Below the pieces are notes generated by a model. It worked only from the letters and a program-made list of their open reading frames with translations. It did not search any database and was not told where the DNA came from. DNA of 64,000 nucleotides from Mesostigma viride. Its lineage: Eukaryota > Streptophyta > Mesostigmatophyceae > Mesostigmatales > Mesostigmataceae. Of the stretch, positions 16,493-27,400 are shown one piece after another (within the stretch, counting starts at the first letter, position 1; each line of letters begins with the position of its first letter). The stretch covers positions 651,157 through 715,156 of the forward strand of contig RPFO01000774.1 of the NCBI GenBank assembly GCA_009746045.1. The letters run 5' to 3'. A program made the translations under genes and the position numbers.

Positions 16493-17783
16493 TGCTCGCC
16501 CAGCCTCCCGGGCCTGCCTCGCCATCTGCATCGCCTGATCCTAAGCGCAGTCGCTCTGCTGAGCCGCCCTGGGAAGAGACCTCCTTCGACGTCAACAGCT
16601 CCGGCTTCTGGCAACGCAGCCCCAGTTGGTTCATGGAAGACGTGTTTCACGGCAATCACGCCTCGCTTCTAGCCCTGTGCGTGTACCTCACGTCCCACAA
16701 CCGCGGCCGCGGGCCTGGTACTGGCCAGCTTGTCGACCCCGCCGAGACTCTCCCCGTCCTTCCCCGCATGAGTCGCCCCAAGCTCCAACGCTTCGCCCTC
16801 TGCTCCCTTGTTGGACGCTCCGAAGCCGAGATCTGGGCTTCCAAACCGCCCCCCTCCACCTTCCCCACCGAAGCCACCATCCGCACCCTCCTCAAGGAAG
16901 CTTTCGAGCAGCACGTGACCCCTCTTGCCGCAGATGTGGCGGCAATTGGTGGCACGCTGGCTGCTGAGCTTCCCACCATCCCCACCGCCACCGCCACCCT
17001 CCTCGCCTCCACCCCCCCCCCCTCCGCCTCCACCGACTCCATCACCGCCCAGCTCCGCGACATCGACCAGCGCCTCAAGGATAATGCAATCGCTATCGAG
17101 GTCTTGCAGAACACGGCAGGCCTCACCGCCCAGGCAGTGAAGGACATTGCCGCCAAGCCAGCCTCGGCTGGCCCGGCCGGCGATGCTCCTCCCATCACGA
17201 CCTGGGCGGACATGCTTAAGCAACATACCACCTCAGTATATATAGTGATCAGTATATACCACCTCCACCACCTCCGCCGTCGCAGCCCAGCTCCAGCGGC
17301 AGACGCTTGACCTCCGCGAGGAGGCCGAGCTCGAGCGCCAAGCGCAGCCTCAACGCCATACTCAAGAACTTGGACATGGAAGAAGGTGAGAATTCCGAGA
17401 AGCTTGCACGTGCGTTTGAGAGCAAAATCCTTGCACGCATGGGCCTTCTTGGTGAGATCAAGCTGACCGCCCACCGCCTCCCCCGCGCGCGGGGTAAGGC
17501 AGGGGCGCCTCCGCTTCTTCTCATCTTTGATAGCCCAGCGGACAAGACTTCGTTTCTCAGACGCCGCAAGCGGCTCGCGAATACTCCCTTCACCGTGGAC
17601 GACGACTTGACCCTGGCACAGCAACAACGGCGACGGGAGCTATGGCCGACCTACACCCAGCTCCGGCAGACCAAGGCGGGCCAGCCGGTGTACTGGAAGG
17701 GGGCGGCCATCTACGTCGGCCACAAGCCCTGGCAAGCGACCCCCTCGACCACCGCGGCCCCAGCAACTCCAGCCCCAGCCTAG
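16493..17783 (+). pseudogene. Retroelement ORF1 protein, frameshifted
   Basis: ORF1-like protein read in two frames (about 16,492-17,220 and 17,307-17,783), separated by a local insertion/duplication near 17,227-17,265 (TACCACCTC repeated around an AT-rich spacer). The N-terminal part is P/A/S-rich, then a helical region that likely trimerises. The C-terminal part resembles an RRM-like ORF1 domain (LNAILKNLDMEEGE... LLLIFDSPADKTSFLRRRKR), then VDDDLTLAQQQRRRELWPTY and a VYWKGAAIYV end. No ATG lies at the 5' end, so the copy is 5'-truncated or began inside ORF1. RNA-binding function is inferred from the family. Confidence 0.75.
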
Positions 17784-18219
17784 GGGAATACAGCAGTAGT
17801 GTAGAATAGTTAGACAGTGGCCTTGTACATGCCCGCCTACTACAGGCACTATACCAGCTTAGGCCTAGCCTTTTTAGTCATGTACATGTGTGCCTATGAT
17901 GAGCCACACTCCAGACGATGCCTAGTTTTATTTAGTAATGCTGTGCCCATGCAGAGAGCTGCTCTCTGCTGAGATGCCACGCTCTAGTTTTTTGTATAGC
18001 CATGATGATCTTCCCCCTCACAGGCATGCTCCCCCCTTACCCGGGCATAGCGTGATAGACCATGAGGGTGCGGGTGCCCTGGTGCACCTAGAGCAGGGGT
18101 AGCTTACATTCCCACCCTTGCATGAAGTAGCCTAGAATGTATTAAAAGCCATATGCCCCTTCTCAGGGCTATGTGCTACATCTACTCCCAACGGAGTGAT
18201 GTTGATAATTAATTAATTA
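17784..18219 (+). other. 3' UTR of ORF1-only element
   Basis: About 430 bp shared with 20,765-21,203 and, in reverse, with 18,784-19,135 (blocks GGTGCACCTAGAGCA and TTACATTCCCACCCTTGCA). No ORF. It ends with the third-type stem and TTAA tail. Confidence 0.8.
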
Positions 18220-18783
18220 ATGGTAACCGGAGACGTCCGTCCTATAGTCAGCAAAATTGGTGCGAGAGGTCCCCAGTTCGATTCCGGTCGGATTCATTTG
18301 CAGATCGCGTTTTTCCGCGTTTTCCGCGGCCCGGCACTGAACGCAAAGGTTTTCACCTTTGCGGAGTGTCTGATCAGAATATACGCTTGGCTGATTTCGA
18401 TAGTACCGGCTACGCCCCCTTCTACTCAAAGAAGGTTTCAGCCGTGTTCAGCCCGTCTCACGGTGCGAGACTGAACAAGTCTCGCGTGCAGACACGTGTG
18501 TAGTACTCCTACACACAGATCTCGAGTGATTTATCTAGTACCAAATCGGAAAGGCTTGCATCACTCCCCGGACAGGAGAACTTTTGCGGATGACTGTAGG
18601 TGTAAGTTGGCGATGCCATGGTAACCGGAGACGTCCGTCCTATAGTCAGCAAAATTGGTGCGAGAGGTCCCCAGTTCGATTCCGGTCGGATTCATTTGCA
18701 GATCGCGTTTTTCCGCGTTTTCCGCGGCCCGGCACTGAACGCAAAGGTTTTCACCTTTGCGGAGTGTCTGATCAGAACATATC

Positions 18784-19600
18784 CTAGGCTACTTCATGCA
18801 AGGGTGGGAATGTAAGCTACCCTTGCTCTAGGTGCACCAGGGCACCCGCACCACCATGCTGTCTCAGGTTCAACCCGCCTAAGGGGGGGATCCTGGCACG
18901 GGGGAGGAAGATCATCATGGCTATACAAGGGCTATATAGGGCATGGCTTCTCGGCAGAGAGCATAGATCTAGACTGCATAGGCATAGCATGGCTAAATTC
19001 TTAATGCAACATCCATGGGGGTCCCATTATAGACATGCATAGCATGGCTAAATGTTGAAGGCATCATCCATGCATGGGGCCATTATGGGCGCACATGCGC
19101 GGGGGCCACATGCTAGGCTAAGCCTTACTAATCTACGCTGTTGGGGAGTTGGCTTCCTGACACGGCCGACGATGTGGACACCCGCATCGGCCTTTCCTGG
19201 GCCAAGCTCCGTTCGCTCAACACCTACTGGCGCTCCAAGGGCCTGGACGAGCACCGCAAGCGCATGCTCTTCAAGGTCCTCGTCCTCACGGTGCTCACGT
19301 ATGGCGCCGAGGCATGGACACTCACGGCAACACTGGCAGCCAAGCTAGACGGCACGGTAACCAGGATGCTCCGACAGGTCCTGAATGTAGGGTTTTCTCA
19401 GCGTAGGTCATTAGAGTCTTTGTATCACGGTATGCCTCGTATTTTGGATGAGATTAGGCAGCGTAGGATAGCATTTGTAGGACATCTTGCTCGCACCAGC
19501 CAGGTCGACACCGCCCTTGGTCTGGCCGGTCCCCAGCGGCTGGGCCAACCAGGGCAGCATATTTTGACCTGGCCTGGCCCCAAGAACATCCGCCGATTAC
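18784..19600. pseudogene. Rearranged LINE: inverted 3' UTR joined to RT fragment
   Basis: 18,784-19,135 is 3' UTR in minus orientation; 19,140-19,600 is the RT C-terminal part in plus orientation (LFKVLVLTVLTYGAEAW, then LAAKLDGTVTRMLRQVLN, GMPRILDEIRQRRIAFVGHL). The RT fragment is open over about 150 codons but has no catalytic YADD and no 3' tail. An inverted arrangement like this can come from twin priming, but the two parts may also be separate insertions. Confidence 0.7.
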
Positions 19601-19993
19601 AATTCGTTTAACTGGCCTCCCCCGTCGGCTGGTCCGAAAAATGCCCGGCGACCTTGGTCGTGCGGACCCTAAGTGTAGCGGTACGGCCAAGTCGCTGTGG
19701 TTAGTCAGTCAGTCAGTTCTGACCCACGCAAAACTCGAGGTTTTCGGTTTCGTGTCGGCATTCGCGTGGGACGGAACGACGGTTACTCCTCTTGATTCTG
19801 CTCGGGCCGAGAACAAAAAGCCAAGGAATAGCACCAAAGAAAGTTCCCACCGTCCACAAAGGAAACGTTACGGGGCGCCACAATTGTGGTTGCAGCCGTT
19901 GAGGTCAAATTTACGTGCGCACCGTGCCCAAAACAACGTTGCAAGCTAGCGGTAAATACTCTCTTACTCTATTATTTCCATCTGTTTTCAGCC

Positions 19994-20548
19994 ATGTCGG
20001 GTCGTAATCACCCGGATACGACTTTTAGAAGCCACATCCCACCCCCGCCCAAAGACCAGCGGCAGTTGCCCGTTAATCGCAAGGTAAAAGACTCCAGCAG
20101 CCTTTTGCCGACTGAGAAAATGTGGTTTCCGGGGAGCCGGGCAGCGAAGCTTGAACGGAGTAACCCGGGCTCGGTAATGTTTAATCACACGACATCTATC
20201 GTCCCTGGGTGCGTCGTTCAGCTTCGCAACGAGCTTGCCCCTAGTCAGCCTTTTTTCCTAGAAGTTGCGAAGATAGTGCCCGCGGACGCGATTCTAGATC
20301 CGTCGTCTGGAGCAGCGGCCAATATCGACCCCACAGACAGGTGGGTGCTCGTCGGCTATTGGGTATACCGTGACAAGGAGCTTCCTCACGAGGTAGCTAC
20401 CTTGTTGCGGTGGCCGGAGACCACCATAACCCTGGTGGCTAGCGACCACAAGGCAGCGGTCCCCATCACGTCGGTGACGGACGTGGTGTCCGTGCTCCCG
20501 TTCTGGGAAGTCGGCCGGGACGAGCTCTTCGCCGACTACGCGATTGAG
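19994..20548 (+). CDS. BAH-domain-like protein, 5' exon
   Basis: ATG at 19,994 preceded by TTTTCAGCC; open for 185 codons to a good donor (GAG|GTATGTG, 20,549), with a stop shortly after if unspliced (20,573-20,575). Residues about 55-180 read like a bromo-adjacent homology domain: IVPGCVVQL, FFLEVAKIV, then RWVLVGYWVYRDKELP (compare the W-x-Y/F-R core), LVASDHKAAVPITSV and VVSVLPFWEV. BAH domains bind nucleosomes or partner proteins in chromatin complexes. The next exon is not visible: a 5'-truncated retroelement starts about 90 bp downstream, so the gene may be split or disrupted. BAH call is by eye; moderate certainty. Confidence 0.55.
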
Positions 20549-20636
20549 GTATGTGAAACTTGCGTGATGCCTTGAGTATGTGCGGCGTTTCAGTCCCATG
20601 CTCTGATTTGTACAATATTGGATGTTTTTTCGGATT

Positions 20637-21203
20637 GGTGGCGAGTTATGGCCGACCTACCTTCAGCTCCGGCAGAGCGCAGGGGGGAAGCTGGTATGCT
20701 GGAGGGGTGCGGTCATCCACGTTGTTTGCAAGCCCTGGCAAGCCCCTCCTGCCACCTCAGTCTAGGGAATATATAACAGTAGTGTAGATTACTCAGGCTT
20801 AGCCTAGCATGTGGCCCTCGCGCATGTGCGCCCATAATGGCCCCCATGGATGATGCCTTCAGAATTTAGCCAAGCCATGCCTATAATGGGACCTCCCATG
20901 GATGTTGCATTGAGAATTTAGCCATGCTATGCCTATGCAGAGAGACGCTCTCTGTTGAGAAGCCATGCCCTAGCTCTTGTATAGCCATGATGATCTTCCC
21001 CCCCATGCCCGGCACCCCTTAGTTGGGTTGAGCTCCGAGACAACATGGTGGTGCAGGTGCCCTTGGTGCACCTAGAGCAAGTGTCGCTTACATTCCCACC
21101 CTTGCAGGAAGTAGCCCAGAATGTATTAAAAGCCATATGCACCTTCTCAGGGATATGTGCTGCATGTACTCCAACGGAGTTATGTTCCTAATTAATTAAT
21201 TGA
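20637..21203 (+). mobile_element. 5'-truncated ORF1-only retroelement
   Basis: Begins in the last codons of ORF1 (TATGGCCGACCTACCTTCAG; compare 17,641-17,660), runs through the shared 3' UTR and ends at ACTCCAACGGAGT with a TTAATTAATT tail. It again passes straight from ORF1 to 3' UTR with no RT, so ORF1-only copies form a class here. Confidence 0.85.
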
Positions 21204-21467
21204 TTACGGATAATGATGGCTAAGTTTTGCGATATTAATGGCATCCCGTCATTATTGATCTTGGAATGATGGCTACTCCGCCGCTTCAAATGCTAGCCCT
21301 TCCTTGCATCTTGTACTTGCGTTATTGTCTTTACCGCATTTTTCAAACCCGGTTGCCGTGCCATGGTTTCAGCATTACTAATTATTTCTATGGTGTCAGG
21401 TAAGCTCCACAATGTCATGGCATTCTCCTTGAGCGTGCCACGTGCCTACACCCTTGCGTGCGTGATA
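21204..21467. other. Unique DNA before satellite
   Basis: About 260 bp of ordinary composition with no supported gene. Confidence 0.3.
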
Positions 21468-24400
21468 TGGATGGATGGATGGAGGGATGGAGGGAGGGAG
21501 GGAGGGAGGGAGGGAGGGAGGGAGGGAGGGAGGGAGGGAGGGAGGGAGGGAGGGAGGGAGGGAGGGAGGGAGGGAGGGAGGGAGGGAGGGAGGGAGGGAG
21601 GGATGGGGGGAGGGATGGAGGGAGGGATGGATGGAGGGATGGATGGAGGGATGGATGGAGGGATGGATGGAGGGAGGGATGGAGGGAGGGATAGAGGGAT
21701 GGAGGGATGGAGGGATGGTTGGATGGAGGGATGGAGGGATGGAGGGATGGAGGGATGGATGGAGGGATGGAGGGATGGATGGAGGGATGGAGGGAGGGAT
21801 GGAGGGATGGATGGAGGGATGGATGGAGGGATGGAGGGATGGATGGAGGGATGGATGGAGGGATGGAGGGATGGAGGGACGGAGGGATGGTTGGATGGAG
21901 GGTTGGAGGGATGGAGGGATGGAGGGATGGAGGGATGGATGGAGGGATGGAGGGATGGAGGGATGGAGGGATGGAGGGATGGAGGGATGGAGGAATGGAG
22001 GGATGGAGGGATGGAGGGATGGAGGGATGGAGGGATGGAGGGATGGAGGGATGGAGGGATGGAGGGATGGATGGAGGGATGGATAGAGGGATGGATAGAG
22101 GGATGGATAGAGGGATGGATGGAGGGATGGAGGGATGGAGGGATGGAGGGATGGAGGGATGGAGGGAGGGAGGGGGGATGGATGGAGGGAGGGAGGGAGG
22201 GAGGGAGGGAGGGAGGGAGGGAGGGAGGGAGGGAGGGAGGGAGGGAGGGAGGGAGGAGGGAGGGATGGAGGGAGGGAGGGATGGAGGGAGGGAGGGATGG
22301 AGGGATGGAGGGATGGAGGGACGGAGGGATGGTTGGATGGAGGGTTGGAGGGATGGAGGGATGGAGGGATGGATGGCGGGATGGATGGAGGGATGGAGGG
22401 ATGGAGGGATGGAGGGAGTGAGGGAGGGAGGGAGTGAGGGATGGACGGATGGAGGGAGGGAGGGAGGGAGGGAGGGAGGGAGGGAGGGAGGAGGGAGGGA
22501 GGGAGGGAGGGAGGGAGGGAGGGAGGGAGGGAGGGAGGGAGGGAGGGAGGAGGGAGGGAGGGAGGGAGGGAGGGAGGGAGGGAGGGATGGAGAGATGGAG
22601 GGATGGACGGAGGGATGGAGGGATGGAGGGATGGAGGGATGGAGGGATGGAGGGAGGGAGGGATGGAGGGAGGGAGGGAGGGAGGAGGGAGGGAGGGAGG
22701 GAGGGAGGGAGGGAGGGAGGGAGGAAGGGAGGAAGGGAGGGAGGGAGGGAGGGAGGGAGGGAGGGAGGGAGGGAGGGAGGGAGGGAGGGAGGGAGGGAGG
22801 GAGGGAGGGAGGAGGGAGGGAGGGAGGGAGGGAGGAGGAGGGAGGGAGGGAGGGAGGGAGGGAGGAGGGAGGGAGGGAGGGAGGGAGGGAGGGAGGGATG
22901 GAGAGATGGAGGGATGGACGGAGGGATGGAGGGATGGAGGGATGGAGGGATGGAGGGATGGAGGGATGGAGGGATGGAGGGATGGAGGGATGGAGGGATG
23001 GATGGAGGGATGGATGGATGGATGGAGGGATGGATGGAGGGAGGGATGGAGGGAGGGATGGAGGGAGGATAGAGGGATGGAGGGATGGAGGGATGGAGGG
23101 ATGGAGGGATGGAGGGATGGAGGGATAGAGGGATGGAGGGATGGAGGGATGGAGGGATGGAGGGATGGAGGGATGGAGGGATAGAGGGATGGAGGGATGG
23201 AGGGATGGAGGGATGGAGGGATGGAGGGATGGAGGGATGGAGGGATGGAGGGATGGAGGATGGAGGGATGGATGGAGGGATGGATGGAGGGATGGATGGA
23301 GGGATGGATGGAGGGAGGGATGGAGGGAGGGATGGAGGGAGGGATAGAGGGATGGAGGGATGGAGGGATGGAGGGATGGAGGGATGGAGGGATAGAGGGA
23401 TGGAGGGATGGAGGGATGGAGGGATGGAGGGATGGAGGGATGGAGGGATGGAGGGATGGATGGAGGGATGGATAGAGGGATGGATAGAGGGATGGATAGA
23501 GGGATGGATGGAGGGATGGAGGGATGGAGGGATGGAGGGATGGAGGGATGGAGGAGGGAGGGGGATGGATGGAGGGAGGGAGGGAGGGAGGGAGGGAGGG
23601 AGGGAGGGAGGGAGGGAGGGAGGGAGGGAGGGAGGGAGGGAGGGAGGAGGGAGGGAGGGAGGGAGGGATGGAGGGAGGGAGGGATGGAGGGAGGGAGGGA
23701 TGGAGGGATGGAGGGATGGAGGGACGGAGGGATGGTTGGATGGAGGGTTGGAGGGATGGAGGGATGGAGGGATGGATGGCGGGATGGATGGAGGGATGGA
23801 GGGATGGAGGGATGGAGGGAGTGAGGGAGGGAGGGAGTGAGGGATGGACGGATGGAGGGAGGGAGGGAGGGAGGGAGGGAGGGAGGGAGGGAGGAGGGAG
23901 GGAGGGAGGGAGGGAGGGAGGAGGGAGGGAGGGAGGGAGGAGGGAGGGAGGGAGGGAGGGAGGGAGGGAGGGAGGGAGGGAGGGAGGGAGGGATGGAGAG
24001 ATGGAGGATGGACGGAGGGATGGAGGGATGGAGGGATGGAGGGATGGAGGGATGGAGGGAGGGAGGGATGGAGGAGGGAGGGAGGGAGGGAGGGAGGGAG
24101 GGAGGGAGGGAGGGAGGGAGGGAGGAAGGGAGGAAGGGAGGGAGGGAGGGGGAGGGAGGGAGGGAGGGAGGGAGGGAGGGAGGGAGGGAGGGAGGGAGGG
24201 AGGGAGGGAGGGAGGGAGGGAGGGAGGAGGGAGGAGGAGGGAGGGAGGGAGGGAGGGAGGGAGGGAGGAGGGAGGGAGGGAGGGAGGGAGGGAGGGAGGG
24301 AGGGAGGGAGGGAGGGAGGGAGGGAGGGATGGAGAGATGGAGGGATGGACGGAGGGATGGAGGGATGGAGGGATGGAGGGATGGAGGGATGGAGGGATGG

Positions 24401-27400
24401 AGGGATGGAGGGATGGAGGGATGGAGGGATGGAGGGATGGAGGGATGGATGGAGGGATGGATGGATGGATGGAGGGATGGATGGAGGGAGGGATGGAGGG
24501 AGGGATGGAGGGAGGGATAGAGGGATGGAGGGATGGAGGGATGGAGGGATGGAGGGATGGAGGGATGGAGGGATAGAGGGATGGAGGGATGGAGGGATGG
24601 AGGGATGGAGGGATGGAGGGATGGAGGGATGGAGGGATAGAGGGATGGAGGGATGGAGGGATGGAGGGATGGAGGGATGGAGGGATGGAGGGATGGAGGG
24701 ATGGAGGGATGGAGGGATGGAGGGATGGATGGAGGGATGGATGGAGGATGGATGGAGGATGGATGGAGGGAGGGATGGAGGGAGGGATGGAGGGAGGGAT
24801 AGAGGGATGGAGGGATGGAGGGATGGAGGGATGGAGGGATGGAGGGATAGAGGGATGGAGGGATGGAGGGATGGAGGGATGGAGGGATGGAGGGATAGAG
24901 GGATGGAGGGATGGAGGGATGGAGGGATGGAGGGATGGAGGGATGGAGGGATGGAGGGATGGAGGGATGGAGGGAGGGAGGGATGGAGGGAGGGAGGGAG
25001 GGAGGGAGGGAGGGAGGGAGGGAGGGAGGGAGGGAGGGAGGGAGGGAGGGAGGGAGGGAGGGAGGGAGGGAGGAAGGAGGGGAGGGAGGGAGGGAGGAGG
25101 GAGGGAGGGAGGGAGGGAGGGAGGGAGGGAGGGAGGGAGGGAGGGAGGGAGGGAGGGAGGGAGGGAGAGGGAGGGAGGGAGGGAGGGAGGGAGGGAGGGA
25201 GGGAGGGAGGTATGGATGGAGGGAGGGAGGGATGGAGGGAGGGAGGGATGGAGGGATGGAGGGAGGGAGGAGGGAGGGAGGGAGGGAGGGAGGGAGGGAG
25301 GGAGGGAGGGAGGGAGGGAGGGAGGGAGGGAGGAGGGAGGGAGGGAGGGAGGGAGGGAGGGAGGGATGGATGGAGGGATGGATGGAGGGATGGAGGGAGT
25401 GAGAGAGGAGGGAGGGAGGGAGGGAGGGAGGGAGGGAGGGAGGGAGGGAGGAGGGAGGGAGGGAGGGAGGGAGGGAGGGAGGGAGGGAGGGATGGAGAGA
25501 TGGAGGGATGGACGGAGGGATGGAGGGATGGAGGGATGGAGGGATGGAGGGATGGAGGGAGGGAGGGATGGAGGGAGGGAGGGAGGGAGGGAGGGAGGGA
25601 GGGAGGGAGGGATGGAGGGATGGAGGGATGGAGGGATGGAGGGATGGAGGGATGGATGGAGGGATGGATAGAGGGATGGATAGAGGGATGGATAGAGGGA
25701 TGGATGGAGGGATGGAGGGATGGAGGGATGGAGGGATGGAGGGATGGAGGGAGGGAGGGGATGGATGGAGGGAGGGAGGGAGGGAGGGAGGGAGGGAGGG
25801 AGGGAGGGAGGGAGGGAGGGAGGGAGGGAGGGAGGGAGGGAGGGAGGGAGGGATGGAGGGAGGGAGGGATGGAGGGAGGGAGGGATGGAGGGATGGAGGG
25901 ATGGAGGGACGGAGGGATGGTTGGATGGAGGGTTGGAGGGATGGAGGGATGGAGGGATGGATGGCGGGATGGATGGAGGGATGGAGGGATGGAGGGATGG
26001 AGGGAGTGAGGGAGGGAGGGAGTGAGGGATGGACGGATGGAGGGAGGGAGGGAGGGAGGGAGGGAGGGAGGGAGGGAGGGAGGGAGGGAGGGAGGGAGGG
26101 AGGAGGGAGGGAGGGAGGGAGGGAGGGAGGGAGGGAGGGAGGGAGGAGGGAGGGAGGGAGGGAGGGAGGGAGGGAGGGATGGAGAGATGGAGGGATGGAC
26201 GGAGGGATGGAGGGATGGAGGGATGGAGGGATGGAGGGATGGAGGGAGGGAGGGATGGAGGGATGGAGGGATGGAGGGATGGAGGGATGGATGGAGGGAT
26301 GGATGGATGGATGGAGGGATGGATGGAGGGAGGGATGGAGGGAGGGATGGAGGGAGGGATAGAGGGATGGAGGGATGGAGGGATGGAGGGATGGAGGGAT
26401 GGAGGGATGGAGGGATAGAGGGATGGAGGGATGGAGGGATGGAGGGATGGAGGGATGGAGGGATGGAGGGATAGAGGGATGGAGGGATGGAGGGATGGAG
26501 GGATGGAGGGATGGAGGGATGGAGGGATGGAGGGATGGAGGGATGGAGGGATGGAGGGATGGAGGGATGGATGGAGGGATGGATGGAGGGATGGATGGAT
26601 GGATGGAGGGAGGGATGGAGGGAGGGATGGAGGGAGGGATAGAGGGATGGAGGGATGGAGGGATGGAGGGATGGAGGGATGGAGGGATAGAGGGATGGAG
26701 GGATGGAGGGATGGAGGGATGGAGGGATGGAGGGATAGAGGGATGGAGGGATGGAGGGATGGAGGGATGGAGGGATGGAGGGATGGAGGGATGGAGGGAT
26801 GGAGGGATGGAGGGAGGGAGGGATGGAGGGAGGGAGGGAGGAGGGAGGGAGGGAGGGAGGGAGGGAGGTAGGAGGGAGGGAGGGAGGGAGGGAGGGAGGG
26901 AGGGAGGGAGGGAGGGAGGGAGGAGGGAGGGAGGGAGGGAGGGAGGGAGGGAGGGAGGGAGGGAGGGAGGGAGGGAGGAGGGAGGGAGGGAGGGAGGGAG
27001 GGAGGGAGGGAGGGAGGGAGGGAGGGAGGGAGGGAGGGAGGGAGGGAGGTATGGATGGAGGGAGGGAGGGATGGAGGGAGGGAGGGATGGAGGGATGGAG
27101 GAGGGAGGAGGGAGGGAGGGAGGGAGGGAGGGAGGGAGGGAGGGAGGGAGGGAGGGAGGAGGGAGGAGGAGGGAGGGAGGGAGGGAGGGAGGGAGGGAGG
27201 GAGGGAGGGATGGAGGATGGATGGAGGGATGGAGGGAGAGAGAGGGAGGGAGGGAGGGAGGGAGGGAGGGAGGGAGGGAGGGAGGGAGGGAGGGAGGGAG
27301 GGAGGGAGGAGGGAGGGAGGGATGGAGAGATGGAGGGATGGACGGAGGGATGGAGGGATGGAGGGATGGAGGGATGGAGGGATGGAGGGAGGGAGGGATG

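Larger units (their letters stand above)
16493..18219 (+). mobile_element. ORF1-only non-LTR retroelement with 11-bp TSD
   Basis: A 1.73-kb insertion flanked by ATGGTAACCGG (16,482-16,492 and 18,220-18,230). It holds only an ORF1-like gene and a 3' UTR; no endonuclease or RT. The 3' end is ACTCCCAACGGAGTGATG followed by a (TTAA)n tail. The intact empty site lies about 400 bp downstream (18,618). This resembles HAL1-type half-LINEs of mammals in layout, not necessarily in descent. It presumably relied on RT from an autonomous relative. Confidence 0.88.
16342..18790 (+). repeat. Tandem host duplication of about 390 bp, one copy interrupted
   Basis: A host segment beginning CAAGTCTCGCGTGCAGACAC occurs at 16,342 and again at 18,474. 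In the first copy it is split by the retroelement 16,493-18,219; in the second it is intact across the same point (ATGGTAACCGG at 18,618-18,628). The segment includes a tRNA-like stretch (box-B-like GTTCGATTCC at about 18,277 and 18,676, and TATAGTCAGC...TTGG upstream), which may be a decayed tRNA or SINE head. Confidence 0.8.

Noticed and set aside
16656-17627. Minus-strand ORF of 323 codons opposite ORF1
   Set aside because: Shadow of the GC-rich ORF1; the plus strand carries the ORF1 motifs.
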